A DNA stretch of 64,000 bases from Chloroflexota bacterium (GTDB lineage: Bacteria; Chloroflexota; UBA11872), in contig JAJDZU010000023.1 in the NCBI GenBank assembly GCA_022824495.1, positions 1 through 64,000 of the forward strand. The letters run 5' to 3'. The stretch's first letter is position 1; every line of letters starts with the position of its first letter. A program made the translations under genes and the position numbers. The notes beneath the pieces were generated by a model that was not told the DNA's origin, made no database searches, and saw only the letters and a program-made list of their open reading frames with translations. Of this stretch, positions 25,724 through 35,406 are shown piece by piece.

Positions 25724-27109
25724 GTGACTGCCGCCCGGCTGCCCAACGGGCGGGCGTCGCTGACGGTGCTCGCGGCGCTGGCTACCGCTGCCTTCCTGGC
25801 GGGCGTGTTGGGCGGCGCACGGCCACCGCCGGCAGCGATGGCGGGCGCCATTGCCGTGCTGGGCGCGCTTGTCGGATTCGCGCGTCCGGCGGGTGGACTC
25901 GCCGCAGCGTTGCTACTGGCGTTGCTGGCGCCGTTTCTCGTCGTGCCGCAGCGATTCGGCGTGCAACCACCGGTGCTGGACGTGGTGGTTGCGACAACGT
26001 ACGTGGGCATTGCCGTGCAGGCGATTGGGCGTCGACGCGGCGTTGTGCGCGCGTGGCCGCAGATTCCGCGCTGGCTTGTGCTGGTGGCGGCGCTGGGGGT
26101 GTTGCTGCCGTTGGCGTCCGGCGCGGCGTCTTATGCCGCGTCGAGCGACAGGGAAGCGACGCAGGTTGCGGTCAAGATGTCGCTCTACGGGCTGACGCCG
26201 CTGATGGTGGCGCTTACCTGCCGTTCGGCCAAGGTGTACCGACGCGCCACCACGCTGGTGGTTGTCGCGACCGGGTTGCAGGCGCTGGCCGCCGTTGGGC
26301 TTCACCTTGCGGGGCCCGGCGGCATTGAGGCGCTGCGGTCGCTGGCCGCAGCCGGATACCCGTCCACGAATGTCGCGCGGTTTCTCCCGGATGAAACCAC
26401 GCGTCGCGCCACGGGCTTGCTGGTCGATCCCAACGTGCTGGGCGTCACCCTGGCGGCCGCGCTGCCGTTTGGCTTGACGTGGTTTGGGCGCGGCGTTCGT
26501 CGCGCGACTTTCGGAGCGGCGGCCGTGATGGCGATCGGCCTGGCAATGTCGATGACGATTTCGCGAGCGAGCTGGATTGCGGGCGCCGTCGGGCTTCTGA
26601 CCTGGCTGGCGCTGATCCGACCGCGGGCGGCAGCCATGGCGACGGCGCTGCTGGGCGGAGCCGTTCTGGTTGCGCCGGTGGATCCATTCGAGCGAATCCG
26701 AGAGGGATTCCTCGGCGTGGACCGCTCGGCGGCGCTGCGGATTGGCGAGATTCGCGAAGCAACGCGCGTTATCAGCCGGTTCCCCTTGCTGGGCGTGGGC
26801 TATGGCGAGGCCCCGCATCCGGACATATTTGCCGGCGTTTCGAATGCGTGGCTGTGGCTGGCCGAGCGCGCGGGCATTGCGGCGGCGCTGGCGCATCTGG
26901 CCCTGGTGGGCGGCGCGGCCCAGGCGGCGGTGCGGACCGTTGCCGCCGATCCGGCATTGCGGCCGCCGCTTGCTTCGCTGGCGGCGTTTGCCGCGGCCGG
27001 TGTCTTCGATCATCACATCGTGAGCTTTCCGCACCTGGTGTTCCTGGTGGGCGGGCTCGTCGGCCTGATCGTGGCCCGTGCGTCCGGCCCCGCGGCGCGG
27101 CCGGCATGA
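25724..27109 (+). CDS. O-antigen ligase/polymerase-like membrane protein
   Basis: The 461-residue protein is mostly hydrophobic with about ten or more helices. It has a large extracytoplasmic loop around residues 195-230 (GGIEALRSLAAAGYPSTNVARFLPDETTRRATGLLVDPNVLG). The motif GLLVDPNVLG and the later FPLLGVGYGEAPHP are typical of the Wzy_C/O-antigen ligase family, which polymerises or transfers lipid-linked glycans. GTG start at 25724; its TGA overlaps the next gene's ATG. As the envelope type is unknown, ligase versus polymerase cannot be decided. Confidence 0.8.
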   Translation: MTAARLPNGRASLTVLAALATAAFLAGVLGGARPPPAAMAGAIAVLGALVGFARPAGGLAAALLLALLAPFLVVPQRFGVQPPVLDVVVATTYVGIAVQAIGRRRGVVRAWPQIPRWLVLVAALGVLLPLASGAASYAASSDREATQVAVKMSLYGLTPLMVALTCRSAKVYRRATTLVVVATGLQALAAVGLHLAGPGGIEALRSLAAAGYPSTNVARFLPDETTRRATGLLVDPNVLGVTLAAALPFGLTWFGRGVRRATFGAAAVMAIGLAMSMTISRASWIAGAVGLLTWLALIRPRAAAMATALLGGAVLVAPVDPFERIREGFLGVDRSAALRIGEIREATRVISRFPLLGVGYGEAPHPDIFAGVSNAWLWLAERAGIAAALAHLALVGGAAQAAVRTVAADPALRPPLASLAAFAAAGVFDHHIVSFPHLVFLVGGLVGLIVARASGPAARPA

Positions 27110-28173
27110 GGACCGTTGCGCTGGACGGGCGGATGCTTCGCCATGATCGGGCGGGCATCGGTCGCTACATCTGGCGGTTGCAGGCGGCGCTGGCGGCACT
27201 GCCGCGGCCGGACATCGATCTTGAGTTGCTGGTGGACCGACGCGGCGGGCTGCCGGGCAGACCAGCGCTGCGCACACGGCCAGTTTTCGCTCCCGTGCGC
27301 GGCCGAATGGAACGGCTGCTGCTGCCGCGCGCTTTGCGCGGGGTAAACCTGGCGCACTTTCCGGATCACGGGATCGCCGGCGGATCCAGGTGCCCGGCGG
27401 TGGTGACCGTTCACGACATTTCTTTTCTGACGCACCCGGAAACACATTCCGCGTCGAGCCGACGCCATTACGAAGGCGCCATTCAGACGGTTCGGCGCGC
27501 TCGGGCGGTGATCGTTCTGTCGAGGCACGGTCGAGCGGCGCTTGTCGATCGCGGGCTTGTGGAACCATCGCGCGTGACGGTCATTCCGAATGCTCCGGGT
27601 CTACCGGAGGCAGCAGCGGGGCCGGGAACGAGGGTCTGGCCATCGCCGTTTGCGCTGATGGTGGGAACGATTCAGCCGCGCAAGAACATTGAGCTGTCGG
27701 CGCGCGCCTTTTGTGCATCGGCGTTTGCCCGGCATGCGACGCTGCTGATCGTCGGGTCGATTGGCTACCGTGGGCCAGAGATTGTGCGCGCCGTGCGGAA
27801 CGAGCCGGGGGCCGGATCGGTGCGGTTCCTGGGGCGGGTGAGCGACGACCTGCTGGTTCGTTTGCTGGCCCAGGCGGAGTTCCTGCTCATGCCGTCGCTC
27901 GACGAAGGCTTCGGTCTGCCGGCGGTGGAGGCCATGTCGTGCGGGACGCCTGTGATCGCCGCTGGGGCCGGCACGGTACCGGAAGTCGTTGGCGACGACG
28001 CGTTGCTCATCGAGCCGGACGATCAGGAGAGTTTGACCGCCTCCATCGATCGGCTGGCGGACGACGCGGAGCTGCGCGCCGCGCTTGGCGCCGGCGGCCG
28101 AGCCCGATCCGCTGAGTTCAGCTGGGAGCGAACGGCGCGCGCGACGATGGCGGTGTACGAGGCCAACGCGTGA
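27106..28173 (+). CDS. Family 4 glycosyltransferase
   Basis: The 355-residue GT-B enzyme opens with VALDGRMLRHDRAGIGRYIW, the acceptor-side loop of mannosyl/glucosyl GT4 proteins. It continues with VVTVHDISFLTHPE and VIPNAPG. The donor-side signature includes VGTIQPRKNIE, FLGRVSDDLL, and MPSLDEGFGLPAVEAMSCGTPV, where the E-x7-E motif is clear. The ATG at 27106 overlaps the previous stop as ATGA. The frame extends upstream, but that part is antiparallel shadow of the previous gene. Confidence 0.9.
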   Translation: MRTVALDGRMLRHDRAGIGRYIWRLQAALAALPRPDIDLELLVDRRGGLPGRPALRTRPVFAPVRGRMERLLLPRALRGVNLAHFPDHGIAGGSRCPAVVTVHDISFLTHPETHSASSRRHYEGAIQTVRRARAVIVLSRHGRAALVDRGLVEPSRVTVIPNAPGLPEAAAGPGTRVWPSPFALMVGTIQPRKNIELSARAFCASAFARHATLLIVGSIGYRGPEIVRAVRNEPGAGSVRFLGRVSDDLLVRLLAQAEFLLMPSLDEGFGLPAVEAMSCGTPVIAAGAGTVPEVVGDDALLIEPDDQESLTASIDRLADDAELRAALGAGGRARSAEFSWERTARATMAVYEANA

Positions 28174-29384
28174 ACATCCTGGCGATCACAGCGGCGCCGC
28201 CGTGGCCGGCGACGCATGGCGCGGCGATCCGCAACGGCCTGCTGCTGGAGGCGCTGGCACGCGAGCACCGCGTTGACCTGGTGACACTGGACCATCCGGG
28301 CGCGCCCGCGATTCCCGCGCCAACCGGCATGGGTAAGGTCATCCAGGTTCGGGCGGCGCCGCCCAGCACCTGGCGACGGCTGCGGGGCGGTTGGCGAGGC
28401 GGTGTTCCGGACCTGCTGATTCGCCACGGTTCTCGCGTCCTGCGAGGCCGAGTCCAGTTGCTCCTGCGTGGCGGCGCGTATGACGCCGTGCACGTGGCTC
28501 AGGCACAGCTGGCGCCGCTCATCCACGACGCCCGGACCGCGTCGCCAGGGCCGTCAAGGCGACCGCACGTCGTTTACGACGCGCACAACATCGAGTGGAA
28601 GCTGCAGGCGGCGCTCGCGGGCGCGAGCGCCTGGCCGCGGTCGCTGTGGGCTCGCCGGCAGGCCGGGCTGTTGCGGCGGGTCGAAGCCTGGATTGCGCGG
28701 ACAGCTGATCTGGCGGTCGCGTCGTCGTCCGCCGACCGGGTCGATCTGGCGGCCCTGGGCGCCGCCGTGCCGGTGTATATCCCGCACCCGGTACGCATTG
28801 GGCCGGCGAATCCAGGCAGCAGTGATCGGGCCGCGAATCCGCGCGTGCTCTTTGCCGCGAATTTCGCCTACCGTCCTAACATAATGGCGGCGGAGTGGCT
28901 GTTTGGCCGGGTATGGCCGGCCGTTGCGCGCCAGCTGGCGGAGGCCGAGTTACGAGTGGTTGGTCCGCAGTCGGAACGGCTGCGACCGATCGTTCCCGTG
29001 CGTACAACCCTGGGCGGAACCGTGGACGATATCGAACGCGAATACCGGGTGGCGTGGATTGCCGTTTCCCCGACTTCCGTCGCGGCGGGAGCGCCGTACA
29101 AGGTTCTCTCGGCGCTGGCCGCGGGCCGGCCGGTGATTGCGCGCGCGCAAGGTTTTGTTGGCCTGCCCGCCGGCGCCGGTACGGGCGTGGCAATTGCCGA
29201 TGGGGCTGACGCGTTCGCGGCCGCGGTGACGAAGCTGGTACAGGATCCCAAGTTCTATCAGCGAACGGCGAATGCCGGATTGGCGTTCGTCAAGACCGAG
29301 CACGACGCGGCGATCGTGGGTCGGCAGCTTCTGGATGCGTACGCGCGCCTCGAGGCATCGACGATGGTTGGCGGGGCAACGTGA
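28170..29384 (+). CDS. Glycosyltransferase, GT-B fold (family 4-like)
   Basis: The 404-residue protein starts MNILAITAAPPWPATHGAAI, with the sugar-transferase loop after the first strand. It contains VVYDAHNIEWKLQ, VASSSADRVDL, and LFAANFAYRPNIMAAEWLF in the donor domain, a pattern common to GT4 enzymes of polysaccharide clusters. The E-x7-E motif is replaced by TSVAAGAPYKVLSALAAGRPV, so catalysis may differ from its upstream neighbour. It starts at GTG in a GTGA overlap. Confidence 0.82.
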   Translation: MNILAITAAPPWPATHGAAIRNGLLLEALAREHRVDLVTLDHPGAPAIPAPTGMGKVIQVRAAPPSTWRRLRGGWRGGVPDLLIRHGSRVLRGRVQLLLRGGAYDAVHVAQAQLAPLIHDARTASPGPSRRPHVVYDAHNIEWKLQAALAGASAWPRSLWARRQAGLLRRVEAWIARTADLAVASSSADRVDLAALGAAVPVYIPHPVRIGPANPGSSDRAANPRVLFAANFAYRPNIMAAEWLFGRVWPAVARQLAEAELRVVGPQSERLRPIVPVRTTLGGTVDDIEREYRVAWIAVSPTSVAAGAPYKVLSALAAGRPVIARAQGFVGLPAGAGTGVAIADGADAFAAAVTKLVQDPKFYQRTANAGLAFVKTEHDAAIVGRQLLDAYARLEASTMVGGAT

Positions 29385-30322
29385 AGGTCGCGGTCTGCGC
29401 GACGGTGAGGAACGAAGCGGCGGATGCGGCGCCGCTGGTGGCGAGCCTGCGGGATCAGTCGTTGGCAGCCGATGAGATCGTGATCGCGGACGGCGGGTCC
29501 ACGGACGGGACGTTCGAGGCCCTGCGCGCGGCCGCGGCGGGTGATTCACGGGTCAGGCTGCTGCGCGCGCCGGGAACAAATATCGCCGCCGGACGGAACC
29601 GCGCCATCGCCGCGACCGAGGCGCCGCTGGTGGCGGTGACCGATGCCGGGCTGCGGCGATCGCCGCACTGGCTGGCGTCGCTGGTTGCGACGGTGCAGGG
29701 AGAACCGCTGGCGGCCGGGTCGTACGGCTACATCCTGGCGGCCCCGGAAACGACGTTCGAGGCGGCGCTGGGCGCGGTGGCGCTACCGCTGGCAGCGCAG
29801 ATCGACCCAGCTCGATATCCGCCCAGTAGTGGGTCGGCGCTGTTTCGACGGTCGTGGTTGCAACGGGTTGGCGGATATCCCGAGTGGCTGGCGCACGGCG
29901 AGGATCTCTGGCTGGACCGCGAGATCTGGCATGCCGGCGGGTGGTTTCGCCATGCTCCGGGAGCCGACGTGGGGATTCGGCCGCGGTCCACAGTGTCGGC
30001 CTTCTTCCGTCAGTACTTCCTGTATGCGGCCGGTGACGGGCACGCCGGAATGCTCCGTCCGCGTCACGCGCTGCGGTTTGGGGCCTATGCGCTTGGGCTG
30101 GCGCTGCTCCTGGCGCCGGCGCCGGCTTCGCGGATTCTCCTGGCGCTGCTGGCCGGCGCGTACCTGGGCGGCTGCATGCGCCGGGTGCCAGCGATGGTGC
30201 GGCACAGCGACGCTGCCAATCCGCTGACCGCCACTGCGTTCGCGCCGCTTCTGCGAATGGTGGGCGACCTGGCCAAGATGACGGGTTTCGTTGCGGGCCT
30301 TTCGCGCCGGTTGCGACGATGA
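29381..30322 (+). CDS. Family 2 glycosyltransferase with C-terminal membrane helices
   Basis: The 313-residue protein has ATVRNEAADAAPLVASL, IVIADGGSTDGT and VAVTDAGLRRSPHW (DxG in place of the usual DxD), with GEDLWLDREIW as catalytic base region. After residue 225 two hydrophobic helices (FGAYALGLALLLAPAPASRILLALLAGAYLGG) anchor it to the membrane. It starts GTG at 29381 overlapping the preceding stop. Confidence 0.85.
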   Translation: MKVAVCATVRNEAADAAPLVASLRDQSLAADEIVIADGGSTDGTFEALRAAAAGDSRVRLLRAPGTNIAAGRNRAIAATEAPLVAVTDAGLRRSPHWLASLVATVQGEPLAAGSYGYILAAPETTFEAALGAVALPLAAQIDPARYPPSSGSALFRRSWLQRVGGYPEWLAHGEDLWLDREIWHAGGWFRHAPGADVGIRPRSTVSAFFRQYFLYAAGDGHAGMLRPRHALRFGAYALGLALLLAPAPASRILLALLAGAYLGGCMRRVPAMVRHSDAANPLTATAFAPLLRMVGDLAKMTGFVAGLSRRLRR

Positions 30323-31215
30323 CATCGGTCAGCCCGGACGTCGCCGTGGTGATAACCACCTACAACGTCCGTTCTCTGCTGGAGCGATGTCTGGACAGCC
30401 TGGATGCCGCTCGCGGATCGTTAGTCGCTGAAGTTGTGGTGGTGGACAACGGGAGCGGCGACGACACTTGGCCGATGCTGATGGCTCGTGACGACGTGCG
30501 CGCCATTCGCGGTTCGCCGGATCTCGGCTTCGGCGGCGCCAACAACATCGGGGCGGCCGCGACGGACGCACCGCTGGTGCTGTTTCTGAACCCCGACACG
30601 GAGCCGGAGCCCGGTTCGATCGAGACCCTGGTTGACGAACTCAGGCGGCGACCCGAGGCCGCCGTGGCCGGACCACGGCTGACTCTCCCCGACGGCGGAC
30701 TGGATCCCGCCGCCCGGCGGCACTTTCCGCGTCCGGGCAACGCGTTGCACCGTCTGCTGGGTTCGCCGCGGATACTCGGACCACGGCCCGCACGGCCGTA
30801 TAACCCCGGCGACCCAGTGGATGGGTCCGTGAGCGACATCGATGCCGTGTCCGGGGCATGTCTCCTGGTTCGGCGCACGGCATTCCAGGCCGTTCGCGGG
30901 TTTGACCCCGGGTTCTTCATGTACGGCGACGATCTGGACCTGCAGCGGCGTATTGCCAACAACGGCTGGACGTCGCTGTACGTGCCAACGTCCCGCGTCT
31001 GGCATCACAAGCGCCAGTCGTCGCGGCAGCGCCCGCTGCGAACGCGGTTTGAGTTTTACCGGTCGATGTGGCGCTATTACGCGAAGCACCATGATGGCGA
31101 TCCCCGGCCGCTGCGGTTCGTGGTGCTGGGGGCGATAGCGGTTGTGGGGTGCGGCGGCGTGCTGCGCGCGCTGGCGGCCTCCCGACCGCGGCGAAGGAAC
31201 AGGCCGCGATGCTGA
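30319..31215 (+). CDS. Family 2 glycosyltransferase (WbbL/rhamnosyltransferase-like)
   Basis: The 298-residue enzyme opens VAVVITTYNVRSLLERCL, then VVVDNGSGDDT, GFGGANNIGA and LFLNPDTEPEPGSIETL (NPDT metal site near residue 95). FFMYGDDLDLQRRI follows near 198-211. This NxG..N/NPDT pattern is typical of WbbL-type rhamnosyltransferases, matching the rmlD-like gene at the operon start. The ATG overlaps the preceding stop (ATGA), and its C-terminus overlaps the next start by 7 bases. Confidence 0.87.
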   Translation: MTSVSPDVAVVITTYNVRSLLERCLDSLDAARGSLVAEVVVVDNGSGDDTWPMLMARDDVRAIRGSPDLGFGGANNIGAAATDAPLVLFLNPDTEPEPGSIETLVDELRRRPEAAVAGPRLTLPDGGLDPAARRHFPRPGNALHRLLGSPRILGPRPARPYNPGDPVDGSVSDIDAVSGACLLVRRTAFQAVRGFDPGFFMYGDDLDLQRRIANNGWTSLYVPTSRVWHHKRQSSRQRPLRTRFEFYRSMWRYYAKHHDGDPRPLRFVVLGAIAVVGCGGVLRALAASRPRRRNRPRC

Positions 31216-32621
31216 TCTGGGCTCGGCGTAACTGGGGGGCCATCGTCTCAACGTTGTCGTTGGGAGCAGATGTGGCGACGGTCGTGCTGGCGTTTATCGC
31301 CGCCTATTACATGCGGTATCGCATTGGGTGGTTTGAGGGGACGCCGCCGAACCGATTCCTGTTCCTCGCACCTGTGACGGTTTCCTTTGCCGTTGCCACG
31401 GTGATCGGCGGACTGACCGTGGGCATGTATTCGAGATTCCGGACGGCGGGACCGTTCGACAGGGTCGCACGCAGCGCCGGCATGGTGACCATTGGTGCGT
31501 TGCTGGCCGTTGCCGCGACGTTTTTTGTCTTTACCGACCGGCTGGAACCGGTGCGAAATGTGATGCCAATCGCCTGGCTGCTTGGGATCGTCTTCGTCGC
31601 GGTTGGCCGGTCACTGCTGGCCGGGCTGCTGAGGATTCTGGCCGTGCTGGGGCACGGGGTGCAACGCGTGCTCGTGATCGGTGCGGGGAGCGAAGGCCGC
31701 GAGGTCGGTGGGCGACTGCTCGGGGATCCGAGTCGGCGATATCAGTTGGTGGGCTTTGTGGACGACTTTGAATCGCGGGTGACCCTGGGCGAGCGGGACT
31801 TACCTGTGCTGGGTACACCCGCCGTGCTGGCGGACGTGATCGCGGAGCACGAGATTGACAAGGTCGTGGTGGCCATTCCTTCGCTTTCCCACGACGATCT
31901 GCTGTCGATCCTTGCCGAGGTGGAGGCGTCGTATGCCGATGTCTGGCTGTTGCCCGATCTTTTCCAGCTCATGGTGTCGCCGGTGACCGAAGGCGGCGTG
32001 CGAGGGCTGCCGCTAATTGCCGTCAACGAGGTACGGCTGCGGGGGCTGAGCCGCTTCAGCAAACGAATGCTTGACCTCGTGGTGGCTTCGATTGTGCTGG
32101 TGGTGGCCTCGGTGCCATTGCTGCTCATCGCTCTCATTGTCAAGCTAGACTCCAAGGGACCAGCGTTTTACGTGCAGACTCGGGTGGGGCGCGACGGGCG
32201 GCCGTTTCCGATCGTGAAGTTTCGAACGATGGTCAGCGGCGCGGACGAGTATGGACAGACCTGGACGGTTGCCAACGATCCGCGGCGGACGCGCGTCGGG
32301 CGATGGCTGCGGCGCTACTGGATTGACGAATTGCCACAGCTCCTGAACGTGATTCGCGGCGACATGAGCCTGGTTGGACCGCGTCCGGAGCAGCCCGACT
32401 ACGTGGCCAGATTCCGCGGCGAGTTTTCTCGCTACATGGTTCGCCACCGCGAGCGCGCCGGCGTCACGGGTTGGGCCCAGGTGAACGGAATGCGTGGCGA
32501 TTCGTCGATCGCCGACCGCACGCGCTATGACCTGTATTACGTTGAGAACTGGTCAGTGCTCTTTGACTTACGGATTCTGTTGCGAACACTGCTGATTGTG
32601 ATCCGTGGCGATGCGAACTAG
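31209..32621 (+). CDS. Polyprenyl-phosphate sugar phosphotransferase (exopolysaccharide initiation)
   Basis: The 470-residue membrane protein starts repeat-unit synthesis by moving a sugar 1-phosphate onto undecaprenyl phosphate. It has four N-terminal helices (about residues 10-130) and a nucleotide-binding-like CoA domain with VLVIGAGSEGREVGGRLL. A further helix (VVASIVLVVASVPLLLIALIV) is followed by the catalytic domain with KFRTMVSGAD, WIDELPQLLNVIRGDMSLVG and PRPE. The Asp-Glu pair in DELPQLLNV is the family's catalytic site. ATG 31209 is preferred; the frame is open 60 bases further up. Confidence 0.92.
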   Translation: MLIWARRNWGAIVSTLSLGADVATVVLAFIAAYYMRYRIGWFEGTPPNRFLFLAPVTVSFAVATVIGGLTVGMYSRFRTAGPFDRVARSAGMVTIGALLAVAATFFVFTDRLEPVRNVMPIAWLLGIVFVAVGRSLLAGLLRILAVLGHGVQRVLVIGAGSEGREVGGRLLGDPSRRYQLVGFVDDFESRVTLGERDLPVLGTPAVLADVIAEHEIDKVVVAIPSLSHDDLLSILAEVEASYADVWLLPDLFQLMVSPVTEGGVRGLPLIAVNEVRLRGLSRFSKRMLDLVVASIVLVVASVPLLLIALIVKLDSKGPAFYVQTRVGRDGRPFPIVKFRTMVSGADEYGQTWTVANDPRRTRVGRWLRRYWIDELPQLLNVIRGDMSLVGPRPEQPDYVARFRGEFSRYMVRHRERAGVTGWAQVNGMRGDSSIADRTRYDLYYVENWSVLFDLRILLRTLLIVIRGDAN

Positions 32622-35406
32622 CCGGCGGTTCGGTTCGGTTTCGCGCAGGCAGATCGTGGGTCTGCTTGCCGCTGGATCGGTCGTATCAGCCTGCGAGATT
32701 GCCGGTTTTGGCGGGGACTCGGCACCGACGACCGATCCAAACGCGACGCGGGTCCCACCGCCCTATCTGGCGCCCATCGCGCAGCCGCTGCCGCCGCCGG
32801 TGAGGTTACCGGCGCTGCTTGTGGACTATGCGGGGACCGGGGCGATTGGCAACGCCGGCGACGGCGGCCCGGCCATCGACGCCCAGTTCCGCAGCATTGG
32901 GGGCGTCGCGGTTGGCTCGGACGGGCTGATCTTTGTGTCGGATCCGAGCGCAAGTCGTATCCGACGCATCCGTACGGACGGAGTTATTGAAGCGTTGGCG
33001 GGTACGGGTACACGCGGGTACGGCGGTGACGGCGGGCATGCACTGGCGGCGGACTTCACCGATCCCACTCGCCTGCTGGCCGATCAAGCAGGGACGCTTT
33101 TCGTGGCGGAACTCGATCGCGTGCGACGGATTGACCCAGGGGGCCTGGTGTCGACGATCCTCGGCGACGGCCATGCCGGACTGGATGGCGACGGCGGCCC
33201 CGCCGCGTTTGCGCGGACCGCCGGCAATGAAGGCATGGCGATCGACGGCGACGGCAATCTGTTTATCGCCGAGCGGGCGGCTCATCGCGTTCGCCGCGTC
33301 GACACACGCGGAGGTGTTTCCACGGTTGCCGGCACCGGCATACCCGGAAGCGATGGCGACGGCGGCCCGGCGCTGACCGCAACGCTCAACCAGCCGGTCG
33401 ATGTTGACGTGGACGGCATAGGCAACCTGCTGATTGCCGAGCTGGCCGGCAACCGGATTCGTCGGGTAAGCACCAACGGGGTGATTGACACGGTTGCGGG
33501 TACCGGGGTCCCGGGTGGCGCCGGGGATGGCGGCCCGGCGGCGCGAGCCGAACTCCACGGGCCGCAGAGCGTGGTTGTGGACGCTAGCGGCGCGATCTTC
33601 GTCGCCGACTGGAACAACCGGCGCATTCGCCGCATTCACCCGGACGGGACCATTCAGACGGTCGCCGGGCTGGTGGGCGGCCGCGTGGAGTCCGGCGGCG
33701 CAGCGCTGGAATCGCGACTGACATTGCCGCTGGACGTGGTGCCGACGCTGGACGGCAGCCTGTTGATCGTGGAGCAGAGCGCACGGAGGGTTCGTGCGCT
33801 CGTGCCCGAGTCAGGCGCCGCCGCGTCGCCCGTAGCCCCGGAGACGCAGGCGTCCGGGCCGGAGGGCAGCCAGCAGGCCGAGGCTCAAGTCGCCGCCGCC
33901 GCTTTCGTGGCGCCTGCGCCCGCCCTGCCGAACGGCGCACCGCTTGGCAGTGACCTTGTCGCCGAAGTTTTCGCAGGCACCGGCGAGTCCGGCAGCGCGG
34001 CCGATGCCGAATTCCGGCTGAGCGCGGCCCTGGCCTCGCCGCGAGGGATTGCTATCGATGGCGTCGGCCGCCTGCTGATTGCCGACACCGGGAATCATCG
34101 GATCCGTCGGATTGACCCAGACGGCGCCGTGCGCATCGTGGCGGGCACCGGCGAGCCGGGGGGCGCGGGCGACGGTCGGGCCGCAACCGCGGCACAACTC
34201 AACCGACCATCCGCAGTGGTTGTCGATTCAAACGGATCGATTTATGTGGCCGACTCCGGCAATTTCCGCATTCGCAAAATCGATCCCGACGGAGTGATCA
34301 CGACATTCGCCGGCGGTTCGCAGCCCGGCGTTGCCGGCGACGGCGGTCTCGCGCGGGACGCGCAGTTTACGGAGCCTGTTGGGCTGGCCCTTGGGTCTGA
34401 CGGATCGCTTTTTGTGGTTGACGGTCCCGTTCACCGGGTGCGCGTTATTCGTCCCGACGGTCTCGTTCACTTGTTCGCGGGGAGTGGTGTGGACGGCAGC
34501 GGCGGCGATGGCGGACCGGCGGCTGAGGCGGCGCTGGGGTTTCCGCAGCGCGTGGCTCTTGGTGCCGACGGTTCGGCGTTTATCACGCAACTCCACGCGG
34601 GCGTGGTTCGCCGAATCGGCGCTGATGGCGTTATTGACACACTGGCGGGGTCTGGCCGGTCGGATGCACCCGTCGAGGGACCGGCCGGCGAAATCGCGCT
34701 GGACGCGCCGATTGGGGTTGCCACGGACGCTGCCGGGGCGGTCTATGTGGTCGCCAGCGGCAACGGCCAGATTGCGCGAATCGATCCCGGCGGGCAGTCG
34801 CAGGTTGTTGCAGGGAATCCGCTGGGCCAGGGACAGTCCGGCGACCCGGCGCGGGAGATTCCGCTCTTCACGGCGCTTGATCTTTCCGTTGGGCTGGACG
34901 GCGTCGGCTACCTGCTCGAAGCGCGCGGCCTGATTTGGCGAATCAGTTCCCGAAACCCGGGCGCCGCGCCGGACTCCGCGCAAGCGGAAGCCTCGCCGAC
35001 GCCGACGCAATCCGGGACGCCGACTCCGGAAGTGGGCGCCGTCGAATCGGCCGAAGCCAACAGCGTGGTGCTTGCCCTGCAGCTTGGGCCCGGGCAGGAG
35101 CCGGTCCAGCCGACGCTCACGTTTCATCCGGGCGAGCGGGTGAACGTCTCGATTGAGTTCGCGAACGTCACGCAGGGATCTCGCCTGGGAATCCGCTGGT
35201 TTGCCGGCGACGCCCTGCAGGGAACGTTCCTGACCGATCCACAGCCGGCCTATAGCCAGGCGCGATTTGGATTCTGGTTCGGGCTTCCACCAACCGCCGC
35301 GGCCGGACCGTGGCGTGTCGAGATATTGGTCGGCACGAGGGCCATTGCCTCGGCGGATTTCGTTGTGACGCCCGGTGAGGTTCGGGTCGTGTCGCCTGGC
35401 GCCTAG
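32611..35406 (+). CDS. Lipoprotein with two six-repeat NHL propellers
   Basis: The 931-residue protein begins with SVSRRQIVGLLAAGS and a lipobox VSAC near residue 29, suggesting Tat-exported, lipid-anchored location. Twelve NHL-type repeats, marked by AGTG-x-PG-x-GDGGPA and IRRID-DG, fall into two blocks of six (about 70-395 and 452-785). An Ala/Pro/Gln linker separates them, so two six-bladed propellers are expected. A Pro/Thr linker (SPTPTQSGTPTPE) and a beta-rich C-terminal domain (about 818-931) follow. Its start lies inside the end of the sugar-transferase gene (11-base overlap), so it belongs to the polysaccharide operon. A scaffold or glycan-binding role is inference. Confidence 0.85.
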   Translation: MRTSRRFGSVSRRQIVGLLAAGSVVSACEIAGFGGDSAPTTDPNATRVPPPYLAPIAQPLPPPVRLPALLVDYAGTGAIGNAGDGGPAIDAQFRSIGGVAVGSDGLIFVSDPSASRIRRIRTDGVIEALAGTGTRGYGGDGGHALAADFTDPTRLLADQAGTLFVAELDRVRRIDPGGLVSTILGDGHAGLDGDGGPAAFARTAGNEGMAIDGDGNLFIAERAAHRVRRVDTRGGVSTVAGTGIPGSDGDGGPALTATLNQPVDVDVDGIGNLLIAELAGNRIRRVSTNGVIDTVAGTGVPGGAGDGGPAARAELHGPQSVVVDASGAIFVADWNNRRIRRIHPDGTIQTVAGLVGGRVESGGAALESRLTLPLDVVPTLDGSLLIVEQSARRVRALVPESGAAASPVAPETQASGPEGSQQAEAQVAAAAFVAPAPALPNGAPLGSDLVAEVFAGTGESGSAADAEFRLSAALASPRGIAIDGVGRLLIADTGNHRIRRIDPDGAVRIVAGTGEPGGAGDGRAATAAQLNRPSAVVVDSNGSIYVADSGNFRIRKIDPDGVITTFAGGSQPGVAGDGGLARDAQFTEPVGLALGSDGSLFVVDGPVHRVRVIRPDGLVHLFAGSGVDGSGGDGGPAAEAALGFPQRVALGADGSAFITQLHAGVVRRIGADGVIDTLAGSGRSDAPVEGPAGEIALDAPIGVATDAAGAVYVVASGNGQIARIDPGGQSQVVAGNPLGQGQSGDPAREIPLFTALDLSVGLDGVGYLLEARGLIWRISSRNPGAAPDSAQAEASPTPTQSGTPTPEVGAVESAEANSVVLALQLGPGQEPVQPTLTFHPGERVNVSIEFANVTQGSRLGIRWFAGDALQGTFLTDPQPAYSQARFGFWFGLPPTAAAGPWRVEILVGTRAIASADFVVTPGEVRVVSPGA

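Noticed and set aside
26479-27105. N-terminal 209-codon extension of the GT4 gene at 27106
   Set aside because: It overlaps the ligase-like gene in another frame and has low-complexity Gly/Arg content; the ATGA junction at 27106 is the natural start.
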